Positions 52,744 to 60,385 of a DNA stretch of 64,000 nucleotides are shown in pieces (position 1 is the stretch's first letter; every line of letters begins with the position of its first letter). The stretch covers positions 1 to 64,000 of the forward strand of contig VTTJ01000007.1 of assembly GCA_008364785.1 (NCBI GenBank), written 5' to 3'. Below the pieces are notes generated by a model. The model did no database searches. It worked only from the letters and a program-made list of their open reading frames with translations, and had not been told where the DNA came from. A program made the translations under genes and the position numbers. This DNA is from Bacillus sp. BGMRC 2118 (lineage in GTDB: Bacteria > Bacillota > Bacilli > Bacillales > SA4).

Positions 52744-53655
52744 ATGAATATATCAGATGAATTAAAATCAACACTAGTAGCTATTCATAGAGAAAAGGGA
52801 AAACAATGGATCCATGAGTTATCGCATTTAATGGAGCGTATTGAAAAGAAATATGCCATTACCTTTACAACAACCCCCTCTTTTAAGTTGTCATATAATT
52901 ATGTCGTACCAGCTGTCACTTCTGAAGGAAAAAAAGTTGTAGTTAAAATGTCAGTGCCGAACATTGAGTTAGAACGTGAGGCAGAGTGGCTAAAAGATAA
53001 CCAAAGTGAACAAGTTGTTAAAATGCTAGACTATGATCAAAAAGAAGGGTATTTACTCTTGGAACAGTTATATCCAGGAGTTTCGTTAAGCCATATAAAT
53101 GATGATACTAAAGCAGTGGATATCGCAGCTACCTTAATGAAGTCAATTAGGAAAGAACCAAGAGCTGGGCATTCTTATTCTTCCATAGGAGATTGGGTTA
53201 AAGGGTTAGAGAGAATTAGAGAGAACTTCCATGGTAAGACGGTTTCTATTAATTGTGAATTAGTAGATTTGGCAGAGGAGAGGTTTCACTATTTACTCTC
53301 TACAATGGAACAATCTGTATTGTTGCACGGTGATTTGCATCAAGATAATATTTTGTTATCACATACTGGTTGGAAAATGATTGATCCTAAAGGGGTGATC
53401 GGAGAGAGAGAAGTAGAAGTGATACCTTTTCTTCGGAACAATCTATGGAAACATGAACGCCCTAAGTCTGTATTAGAGAATCGAGTCAATCATTTTTGTC
53501 ATTTACTTGGATTACATAGAGAAAGAATATTACTTTGGGGGTTTTCACTATCTATTTTATCAGCATGGTGGCTTATTGAAGACGGTCAATCTCAAGAATC
53601 AGTGGAGCAAACGTTACTTTTAGCACAACTATTTAATGATTTGTTGAACAGTTAA
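52744..53655 (+). CDS. Aminoglycoside/hydroxyurea kinase-like phosphotransferase (PF04655 type)
   Basis: A 303-residue protein-kinase-fold enzyme. The catalytic HGDLHQDNILL and the metal-binding GWKMIDPKGVIGEREVEV are typical of the APH(6)/hydroxyurea kinase family (streptomycin 6-kinases). An ATP-lysine stretch (GKKVVVKMSVPN) is also visible. Chromosomal members occur in many Bacillaceae without proven resistance, so the substrate is unknown. GGAGAATCAAA precedes the ATG. Confidence 0.85.
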   Translation: MNISDELKSTLVAIHREKGKQWIHELSHLMERIEKKYAITFTTTPSFKLSYNYVVPAVTSEGKKVVVKMSVPNIELEREAEWLKDNQSEQVVKMLDYDQKEGYLLLEQLYPGVSLSHINDDTKAVDIAATLMKSIRKEPRAGHSYSSIGDWVKGLERIRENFHGKTVSINCELVDLAEERFHYLLSTMEQSVLLHGDLHQDNILLSHTGWKMIDPKGVIGEREVEVIPFLRNNLWKHERPKSVLENRVNHFCHLLGLHRERILLWGFSLSILSAWWLIEDGQSQESVEQTLLLAQLFNDLLNS

Positions 53656-53716
53656 GTTCTATTTCAAACTCTAGCAGAATATGTTTTTAATAGATTCTGT
53701 GATAGAGGTGATTGCG

Positions 53717-53986
53717 ATGGTATTCTTAATAAATGATAAGGATGAAAAACTAAAAACTCATATGCAATTTTTCTTTACGCGGGGAGGGGGTATTTTTACA
53801 ATCATCTATTCTCCCTACGATGAAGAGAAATATCCCTATCATCTAGTAAGCTTATTAAATCATGAAATTGTTGAAAGCTATGATGACCTACCAACTTTAG
53901 AACAGTTGACAGATGAGATTGGTGAATTTGATTCCTGTCACACGGATAAAGTGACAGTTGATGGAAAAATTAATAGTAGGAAGTAA
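53717..53986 (+). CDS. Hypothetical protein (89 aa)
   Basis: An 89-residue soluble protein (MVFLINDKDEKLKTHMQFFF, then TRGGGIFTIIYSPYDEEKYPYHLVSLL). I chose the ATG at 53717 behind GAGGTGATTGCG; an in-frame ATG at 53681 has no site and would place a hydrophobic stretch in front. No family was recognised. It follows the kinase by about 60 nt. Confidence 0.65.
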   Translation: MVFLINDKDEKLKTHMQFFFTRGGGIFTIIYSPYDEEKYPYHLVSLLNHEIVESYDDLPTLEQLTDEIGEFDSCHTDKVTVDGKINSRK

Positions 53987-54072
53987 TATAACTTTTACTT
54001 TTACCTAGACATGCACGAAATTCCCTCTAGCCTAATATAACAATAGGGACGCAAAAATTAGGGGGAATGATC

Positions 54073-54906
54073 TTGTTTTATCATATTAAAGAACTGCAAT
54101 ATAATGCAAAACCGTCACGTCCAGATCCAGTATTTGCAAAAAAATTACAGGAAGTATTAGGTGGACAGTACGGAGAGATATCAGTAATGATGCAATACTT
54201 ATTTCAAGGATTTAATTGTCGTGCAGAAGGTAAGTATCGTGATCTGCTGCTTGATATAGGGACAGAAGAGATTGCACATGTTGAAATGTTAGCAACTATG
54301 ATTTCACGTCTGTTAGATAATGCTCCGGTAGGTGATCAAGAGGCAGCCTATGCGAGCGATCCAGCAATTGCAGCTATCATGGGAGGTATGAACCCTCAAC
54401 ATGCCATTGTTAGTGGTCTTGGGGCAATGCCGGTAGATAGTGTTGGAAATAGATGGACAGCAGCATATATTGGTGCTAGTGGGAACTTAATTGCTGACTT
54501 TAGAGCAAATCTAACTGCAGAGTCACAAGGCAGACTACAAGTATCTCGATTATATAATATGACAGATGACCCAGCTGTCAGAGATATGCTTTCCTTCTTA
54601 ATTGCTCGTGATACAGCACATCAAAATCAATGGATTGCTGCGATTGCTGAATTAGAAGCACGAGAAGGAGATGTTGTTGTGCCGACAACATTCCCAAGAG
54701 AGTTAGAAAAACAAGCAGTTGCATACGACTTATATAACTTGTCACGCGGTGAAGCAAGCAGTCAAGGTAATTGGGCACAAGGACCTGCTCCAGATGGTCG
54801 CGGAGTATTCCAATATGTATCACAACCTGTACCATATGGTCCAAAACCAAAATTAATTCCTGCTCCACCATATGTGTTCAATACACCTCCACCAATGATG
54901 AAATAA
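54073..54906 (+). CDS. Manganese catalase-family protein (CotJC/YdbD-like)
   Basis: A 277-residue protein of the di-manganese catalase family: AKKLQEVLGGQYGEISVMMQYLFQG, metal-ligand segments TEEIAHVEMLATMI and DTAHQNQWIAAI, and a proline-rich C-terminus. It destroys hydrogen peroxide without heme; in Bacillus such proteins are often in the spore coat or mother cell. I prefer the TTG at 54073, about 7 nt after AGGGGGAA, because the family starts MFYH or MFKH; the ATG at 54067 is too close. Confidence 0.9.
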   Translation: MFYHIKELQYNAKPSRPDPVFAKKLQEVLGGQYGEISVMMQYLFQGFNCRAEGKYRDLLLDIGTEEIAHVEMLATMISRLLDNAPVGDQEAAYASDPAIAAIMGGMNPQHAIVSGLGAMPVDSVGNRWTAAYIGASGNLIADFRANLTAESQGRLQVSRLYNMTDDPAVRDMLSFLIARDTAHQNQWIAAIAELEAREGDVVVPTTFPRELEKQAVAYDLYNLSRGEASSQGNWAQGPAPDGRGVFQYVSQPVPYGPKPKLIPAPPYVFNTPPPMMK

Positions 54907-54911
54907 ACAGA

Positions 54912-54950
54912 AAAAACTTGATGTAACCAACATCAAGTTTTTTCTGTTTA
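54912..54950 (+). terminator. Mn catalase terminator
   Basis: AAAAAACTTGATGT-(5 nt)-ACATCAAGTTTTTT, 14 bp perfect. Confidence 0.9.
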
Positions 54951-55001
54951 TATAAAGGCATATGATAAACTAATAGAGTACTAATGAAGAAAGCGTGATG
55001 A

Positions 55002-56075
55002 ATGTTGAGTAGTTTAAGAAAAATAGTTATATCAGTATTTGTTGGAGTAATGGGTGGTATTGTCTTTACACTGTTGTATTTACCGTTAGCATGGATGCTT
55101 GGGTCACTGTTTGCGATTGTTATATGGAAGCTGGTGTTGAAAAAGGAAGCTCATATCCATTCGTCAATGAGGAACGGCAGCCTTGTAATTATCGGTTACA
55201 TGCTTGGCATTTCATTTACATATGATACCTTAATTCAAATGGCAAAGATGCTCCCGGCGATGTTAATCAGTACATTGTTGCTAATAGGCTTTTCAATTTT
55301 GATTTCAACTTTTTTGGCTAGATTTACAGGCATTAATTTTAAAACAGCCATGATTGGTATGATGCCTGGTGGTTTTTCACAAATGGTGATACTTGGTGAA
55401 GAACTAGATGATGTAGATGTAACAAGTGTAACGTTATTTCAGCTCATACGTTTATTATCAGTGATCTATCTAGTACCCGCAATCGTAAGAATTGATTGGT
55501 TTTCTCACCTTGGAAATTCAACGATGTTCGAATTGGACCAAATGGTAGCGGCCAATACCAGTGAAATCATATTATTTATAGTGGTAACCATTTTTTCTAC
55601 TTGGATTGCTGTGAAACTTAAGTGGCCAACTCCGTATTTACTCGGTCCGTTGGTAGGAAATGCAATTTTTGTAATTTCGGGTTTTACGCCATATCATCTT
55701 CCAGAATGGATTATTGTAATTTCTCAACTGTTCTTAGGGATACATGTTGGGATCATGGTAGATCCGAATAAACTAAAAAATTGGAAGAGATTTGGAGTAG
55801 GGGCAGTTTTATCAAGTGTTTCTTTACTTCTTTCTACCATTGTAATTGCCTTATTTCTAATATGGCTTTATCCTGTATCTCTCGGTACATCTTTTTTGAG
55901 TGCGGCTCCAGGAGGTATTGCAGAAATGGGAATAACTGCTGTTGCGATCGGTGCAGATTTGTCTATTGTTACAGGATTTCAAATGTTTCGCGTGTTTTTT
56001 ATCCTACTAGTAGTACCACCTCTTCTTTTATGGATATACAAAAGAGCTCGAGTCAGATATAAGAAGAGCTCATAA
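55002..56075 (+). CDS. AbrB-type (PF05145) membrane protein
   Basis: A 357-residue polytopic protein with two homologous halves, each with about five helices. Each half carries a conserved motif: WMLGSLFAIVIWKL and GMMPGGFSQMV in the first, LLGPLVGNAIFV and SAAPGGIAEMG in the second. This duplicated AbrB membrane domain is distinct from the AbrB DNA-binding protein despite its name, and its transport role is unproven. The ribosome binding site is poor (AAAGCGTGATGA). Confidence 0.85.
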   Translation: MLSSLRKIVISVFVGVMGGIVFTLLYLPLAWMLGSLFAIVIWKLVLKKEAHIHSSMRNGSLVIIGYMLGISFTYDTLIQMAKMLPAMLISTLLLIGFSILISTFLARFTGINFKTAMIGMMPGGFSQMVILGEELDDVDVTSVTLFQLIRLLSVIYLVPAIVRIDWFSHLGNSTMFELDQMVAANTSEIILFIVVTIFSTWIAVKLKWPTPYLLGPLVGNAIFVISGFTPYHLPEWIIVISQLFLGIHVGIMVDPNKLKNWKRFGVGAVLSSVSLLLSTIVIALFLIWLYPVSLGTSFLSAAPGGIAEMGITAVAIGADLSIVTGFQMFRVFFILLVVPPLLLWIYKRARVRYKKSS

Positions 56076-56153
56076 TTGGCAAAAATGTACCTCTATCTCA
56101 GTTCTTTAAATCGTGCTACGATTGTAATTGTTATTTTGATGGAGGAGAGAAAC

Positions 56154-56633
56154 ATGGCTATCATTGACTTTACACTAGCTTATGAGAAAAAGGAAAAGGC
56201 AATCAATAAAATAAAATCCAAAGAGATTTGTATACAACTAATTGTGCCAGTTTATGAGATTCCGTTTTGGACACAATTTCTATTGCATAGCACTCACTCT
56301 TCTGGTTATTTTCTACAAATAGAAGCAAATGAACAGACAAAGAAGCTGCTTACAAGAGAGTATAGCATTTTATCTGATTTACAAGTAAGGGCACTCATGA
56401 TCACTGACGTTGAGGAACGAGAAATACATGTAGCACTCACGTATGAAGAAGTGATAATACTCGAGAACTACTTAGAAAAGTATCTAGAAGAGTGTAGCAT
56501 GTTTGATGATATTGAATATATGAAGATTACGGGTAAGTATCTTAATACCTTAGCAAATATTATGGAATCAAATGCAGAAGAGTTTGATTATATGACAAAA
56601 TATATGATGAAAAGCATAAAGCTAGAAAAGTGA
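56154..56633 (+). CDS. Hypothetical protein (159 aa)
   Basis: A 159-residue protein rich in E, K and Y. The N-terminal MAIIDFTLAYEKKEKAINK is followed by a region with IQLIVPVYEIPFWTQFLLHS and a helical C-terminal part. No family was recognised. I chose the ATG at 56154 behind GATGGAGGAGAG; an in-frame start at 56076 lacks a site. It follows the AbrB-type gene, with which it may be co-transcribed. Confidence 0.68.
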   Translation: MAIIDFTLAYEKKEKAINKIKSKEICIQLIVPVYEIPFWTQFLLHSTHSSGYFLQIEANEQTKKLLTREYSILSDLQVRALMITDVEEREIHVALTYEEVIILENYLEKYLEECSMFDDIEYMKITGKYLNTLANIMESNAEEFDYMTKYMMKSIKLEK

Positions 56634-56658
56634 GAAAATCGGTTCTCACTTTTTTATT
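56628..56658 (+). terminator. Terminator
   Basis: AAAGTGAGAA-AATCG-GTTCTCACTTT followed by TTTAT. It overlaps the last codons of the preceding gene. Confidence 0.88.
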
Positions 56659-56733
56659 TCATATCATTATGGAATTAGAGAATGGATTGTTATAATGGAA
56701 TGAAATAATATCTTAATATATGGAGGGATATCA

Positions 56734-57693
56734 ATGAGCAGTAATTTGCAATACGCAACATTCGCTGGTGGTTGCTTTTGGTGTATGGTAAAGCCTTTTG
56801 ATGAGCAGCCTGGTATTCATCAAGTCATCTCTGGCTACACAGGAGGTCATAAGGAAAATCCTACATACGAAGAAGTTTGTACAAATGAAACAGGACATTT
56901 TGAAGCGGTCCAAATTATGTTTAATCCAGACATTTATCCATATGAAAAATTGTTAACTTTATTTTGGCAGCAAATTGATCCAACGGATGAAGGTGGTCAA
57001 TTCGGGGATCGTGGACAGTCATACCAAACAGCTATCTTTTATTATAATGAGGAACAACGTCTGCTTGCAGAACAATCGAAGCAACAATTAGAGGAAAGTG
57101 GAAGATTTAATAAGCCTATTGTAACAAAGATATTACCTGCACAGGAATTTTACGAGGCAGAGGAATATCATCAAGATTATTATAAAAAAAATCCTATACG
57201 ATATAAGCTATATCATAGAGGGTCTGGACGTGAGAAGTTTATAAAAGATACATGGAAGAATCAAAACAAAGAGCAAGAGTTAAAAAAGAAATTAACTCCC
57301 ATTCAATATGAGGTGACTCAAAATAGTGGTACCGAACCTGCATTTAGGAACGAATTTTGGGAACATAAAGAAGATGGCATATATGTGGACATCGTTTCAG
57401 GGGAACCTTTATTTAGTTCGTTGGATAAATATGATTCAGGCTGTGGGTGGCCAAGCTTTACAAAGCCGTTGTCAAAGGAAACGGTGAAGGAAGAACTTGA
57501 TGTTTCCTATAACATGGTTCGAACTGAAATTAGAAGTAAAGAAGCAGACTCTCATTTAGGTCATGTGTTTGAAGATGGTCCAATGGAACAAGGCGGCTTA
57601 AGATATTGTATTAACTCAGCAGCTTTACGCTTTATCCCAAAGGCCGATTTAGAGAAAGAAGGATATGGTGATTTTAAGAAACTATTTGAGTAA
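56734..57693 (+). CDS. msrAB: Peptide methionine sulfoxide reductase MsrA-MsrB fusion
   Basis: A 319-residue two-domain enzyme. MsrA (about 1-160) has its catalytic Cys at C14 (AGGCFWC). MsrB (about 185-315) has [18 protein letters not shown] and its catalytic Cys in [14 protein letters not shown]. Together they repair both epimers of methionine sulfoxide. B. subtilis has separate genes. All active-site residues are ordinary cysteines. ATGGAGGGATATC precedes the ATG. Confidence 0.95.
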   Translation: MSSNLQYATFAGGCFWCMVKPFDEQPGIHQVISGYTGGHKENPTYEEVCTNETGHFEAVQIMFNPDIYPYEKLLTLFWQQIDPTDEGGQFGDRGQSYQTAIFYYNEEQRLLAEQSKQQLEESGRFNKPIVTKILPAQEFYEAEEYHQDYYKKNPIRYKLYHRGSGREKFIKDTWKNQNKEQELKKKLTPIQYEVTQNSGTEPAFRNEFWEHKEDGIYVDIVSGEPLFSSLDKYDSGCGWPSFTKPLSKETVKEELDVSYNMVRTEIRSKEADSHLGHVFEDGPMEQGGLRYCINSAALRFIPKADLEKEGYGDFKKLFE

Positions 57694-57703
57694 TATCAAT
57701 AAA

Positions 57704-57732
57704 AAAACAGGAGCGATTGCTCCTGTTTTATT
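57704..57732 (+). terminator. msrAB terminator
   Basis: AACAGGAGC-GATT-GCTCCTGTT followed by TTATTTT. The palindromic repeat copy B begins directly after it. Confidence 0.9.
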
Positions 57733-57735
57733 TTG

Positions 57736-57813
57736 GCTCTTTTCTAACTTTGTTGCTTTTCGTACAATTATTCCGGGTGTACAACCAATAATAGAAGCAA
57801 ATTAGAAAAGAGC
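57736..57813. repeat. Palindromic dispersed element, copy B (78 bp)
   Basis: Ends GCTCTTTTCTAA and TTAGAAAAGAGC. Its reverse complement matches copy A at 8987-9077 in both ends and in TTGGTTGTA and GTACGAAAAGCAACAAAG. It lies directly after the msrAB terminator. The rest of 57814-57909 is AT-rich with nothing recognised. Confidence 0.75.
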
Positions 57814-57909
57814 AACTCTATTTGTGTATAGAAGTATCTATATACAAAAAGTAAAAATCCAGCTTTAAAGATTTTTAAGAGAAAGCACCAATGTATACGA
57901 AAACATCCT

Positions 57910-59163
57910 TTATTTTTGTTGTAAGAAAGGTAACTGAATATAAAAGGTCGTTCCTTTATGTGAGCTTCTAACGGTTAAGATTCCTCCATGATTTTCAACA
58001 ATTTTTCGTGAAACCGAGAGACCGAGTCCTGTTCCCTCGTCCTTCGTTGTAAAGAATGGATCAAATAAATGTTCAAGTGCATTAGGTTTGATACCGGTTC
58101 CATTGTCAATAAAGGCTATTTGGACATGTTTTTCAAGTAAGCTTGTCTCAAGCTTAATATGAAGTCGTTCGGTACTTTTTGCTTCGATTGAATTACGAAA
58201 CAGATTAATAAATACTTGAAGCAACTCGGATGAATTAATCGAAACGAGAACATCGTCAACCCTTTGATCACAATTAAAATTAACATCTGCATCATGGAGA
58301 AAGGCTTCGCTTTTTAGAAACTTTCCGATGTTTTCACAAATATAATGGTTAGCATTAAAGAATTCGAATTTTGTGTCAGATGGCTTTGCAAGTGCAAGAA
58401 AATCAGTAATAATTTTATTTGCACGATCAAGCTCTGGTATTAATAGTGTTGAAACTAAATTTGAGATTTCAGGGTTGAATTTATCACTTAAAAATTGTAA
58501 ATAACCCCGAACTGTTGTTAACGGATTTCGGATTTCATGTGCAATACCAGCTGCAATTCTGCCAGCTACTGCTTGTTTCTCTGCATCCTTTACTCGATTT
58601 AGATATTGAAAGGAACCGAGTACACGTTTGATTTTTCCAGTGGAATCACGGAATATGCGAGTGTTGTTAATGCCATAATTTGAATCTAACACTTCACGGT
58701 TTAAAATGGGCTCGCCTGTATGTAATGTTTCCAGTAACAATATTAAATTGTCTGGTATATTCAGTAGTTCACGTATATGCTGTCCAATAAGAGAGTCACG
58801 ATCTTTATTAAAGTCACTGGCAGCTTTCTCATTGCAAAGTGTGATGTTTCCATTTTCATCAATCATCACAATATGATGTGGAACAGTATCAAAGATAGGG
58901 GTCAGGATCATCTCGATTTCTTCAAAAGGTACATCCTTCTCAGCAGATAAGTCAGTGATGAATAAAGGGGAAATATGCTCTTTTATAACAGTTTCTTCTG
59001 TTTGTGGAAGGTGTGTTCCGCGTTCTTTTGTAATTTTAAGACCACGCTTATGATCTGTATACGAGATTGAAAATGGCAATTGAGCAACAAGTTCACGATA
59101 TGTTTGAAGTTCCTGCTCTAGTTGTGCCGTTTTCAATTCTACGTCATTATATGTTTCTTTCAT
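57910..59163 (-). CDS. PAS-domain sensor histidine kinase (sporulation kinase-like)
   Basis: A 417-residue soluble histidine kinase without transmembrane segments. A PAS domain (about 85-190: IFDTVPHHIVMIDENGNITLCNEKA) is followed by the H-box (AGIAHEIRNPLTTVRGYLQFL), N-box (INLFRNSIEAK), and G boxes (DNGTGI, TTKDEGTGLGLSV). It resembles KinA/KinE-type phosphorelay kinases that feed Spo0F. No response regulator is adjacent, which fits the phosphorelay type. I chose the ATG at 59163; a TTG precedes it. Confidence 0.88.
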   Translation of the reverse strand: MKETYNDVELKTAQLEQELQTYRELVAQLPFSISYTDHKRGLKITKERGTHLPQTEETVIKEHISPLFITDLSAEKDVPFEEIEMILTPIFDTVPHHIVMIDENGNITLCNEKAASDFNKDRDSLIGQHIRELLNIPDNLILLLETLHTGEPILNREVLDSNYGINNTRIFRDSTGKIKRVLGSFQYLNRVKDAEKQAVAGRIAAGIAHEIRNPLTTVRGYLQFLSDKFNPEISNLVSTLLIPELDRANKIITDFLALAKPSDTKFEFFNANHYICENIGKFLKSEAFLHDADVNFNCDQRVDDVLVSINSSELLQVFINLFRNSIEAKSTERLHIKLETSLLEKHVQIAFIDNGTGIKPNALEHLFDPFFTTKDEGTGLGLSVSRKIVENHGGILTVRSSHKGTTFYIQLPFLQQK

Positions 59164-59299
59164 CAAGATCGCCCCAAGTTCTATTTGACTAAAGCTAACA
59201 GTTCATCCTAATTATATACATACACTATATCACAAGAAGGAGGGAACATGTAGAAAAAGTTAGAATATTGACGAATAAAAGAAGACTAAGAATATTCTC

Positions 59300-59548
59300 T
59301 TAGCCTTTGCCATATTGTGCTCGTTTAACAAATGAGTTTTCCTCTTCTACCAAACCGCAAACACCGCATTGAACTCTACGTTCGGGTCCACGATAAGGTA
59401 AGTGAAACGGATCTAATTGATCACTTTCATATTGTTGTGTTACCTCACCTGTCTGTGGGTCCATTTTCACGGATGTTGAAACTTGTTCAATGATATTAAA
59501 TCGAGACCTGTTCGTCTTACAATTTGGGCATAAATATGGTTGTGCCAT
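59300..59548 (-). CDS. Small zinc-ribbon-like protein
   Basis: An 82-residue protein with two CxxC pairs: CPNC near the start ([10 protein letters not shown]) and CGVC toward the end ([14 protein letters not shown]). Together they may bind one zinc ion. GAGGTGTATTTTAG precedes the ATG. No specific family was recognised. Confidence 0.75.
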   Translation of the reverse strand: MAQPYLCPNCKTNRSRFNIIEQVSTSVKMDPQTGEVTQQYESDQLDPFHLPYRGPERRVQCGVCGLVEEENSFVKRAQYGKG

Positions 59549-59758
59549 CTAAAATACACCTCCTATAGGAATTATCTCCAACTAGAAGATGCTTTATGTA
59601 GGCTTGTTTTGCATAGATTGATTATCTTATTGAATATATACGAGTTTTATCTCAGGTTTTGCCTATTTCATCTGTAATGAGAGAGTCAAGAAGATTTATA
59701 AATCAATTACAACAATGCATTACGAAAAGAGTACATATGCAAGACTTCTACGTTATCG

Positions 59759-60043
59759 TTATTCGGCATGAACAAATTCATCAGTGTTCTCATCATATAA
59801 CACAATCGTTCCGTTTGAGAATTGTACTTTCCAAATTCGTTCTTCTTCGTTCTGAAACACTTCTTGAACCTCAGTAGTTTCAGAAAGTTTAGCAAATTCT
59901 TGAGCATTTTTCACAATTGTATCTAATTGATCCATCTCCAATGTATCGGTATCCTCTACTGATGGTTTAGAGTCCTTTTGGATAAAAGTGCAGGCTGTGA
60001 GAAATACAAGCACTAAAATAATCAAAAACCCTTTCTTTTTCAT
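59759..60043 (-). CDS. Small lipoprotein, unknown function
   Basis: A 94-residue lipoprotein: KKKGFLIILVLVFLTAC with lipobox L-T-A-C, then an acidic segment (PSVEDTDTLEMDQLD) and a C-terminal part with WKVQFSNGTIVLYDENTDEF. I prefer the ATG at 60043, 7 nt after GGAGG; an ATG at 60046 is also in frame. No family was recognised. It stands alone. Confidence 0.75.
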   Translation of the reverse strand: MKKKGFLIILVLVFLTACTFIQKDSKPSVEDTDTLEMDQLDTIVKNAQEFAKLSETTEVQEVFQNEEERIWKVQFSNGTIVLYDENTDEFVHAE

Positions 60044-60205
60044 CATGCCACCTCCTACTCGTACAAGCAGTATCCTGTTTACACAATATGCAAATGGAGG
60101 TGAGTGTATGACACAAATTGATGTAAGGTAGATGGTTAGATTGTTGTTAGGGAATTGAAAAGTAAAGGGAGAGCTAAAATGAAAGTATATGTATGGTTTA
60201 TACAG

Positions 60206-60319
60206 AAATAAAAAAGGACATAGAAATGTCCTTTGAAATACATTGTAAGTAGTTGGAAAACATGTTAAGATAAATATTGGTCACCAAGAAGTAGATATGT
60301 ATATTTATATAAATAACCT
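60206..60319 (-). ncRNA. Putative small RNA divergent from helD (about 114 nt)
   Basis: A strong minus-strand promoter (60326-60355) and a minus-strand terminator (AAAGGACA-TTTCTA-TGTCCTTT then TTTATTT, about 60234-60206) bracket a roughly 114 nt segment with no convincing frame; the one short ATG frame of 21 codons lacks a ribosome binding site. On the plus strand the hairpin has no T run. Expression is not shown. Confidence 0.5.
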
Positions 60320-60325
60320 AATAAT

Positions 60326-60355
60326 ATCATAACATATCTAATGGTGTGATGTCAA
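60326..60355 (-). promoter_or_regulatory. Sigma-A promoter of the putative small RNA
   Basis: On the minus strand: TTGACA (60355-60350), 18 nt spacer, TATGAT (60331-60326). The -35 is perfect and the -10 has one mismatch. It lies about 30 nt upstream of helD, pointing away from it. Confidence 0.6.
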
Positions 60356-60385
60356 CATATGAAATAATAAATAGGAGTGGTGCTG

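Noticed and set aside
55002..56075. AbrB transition-state DNA-binding regulator
   Set aside because: The protein is a polytopic membrane protein of the duplicated AbrB membrane domain and has no DNA-binding domain.
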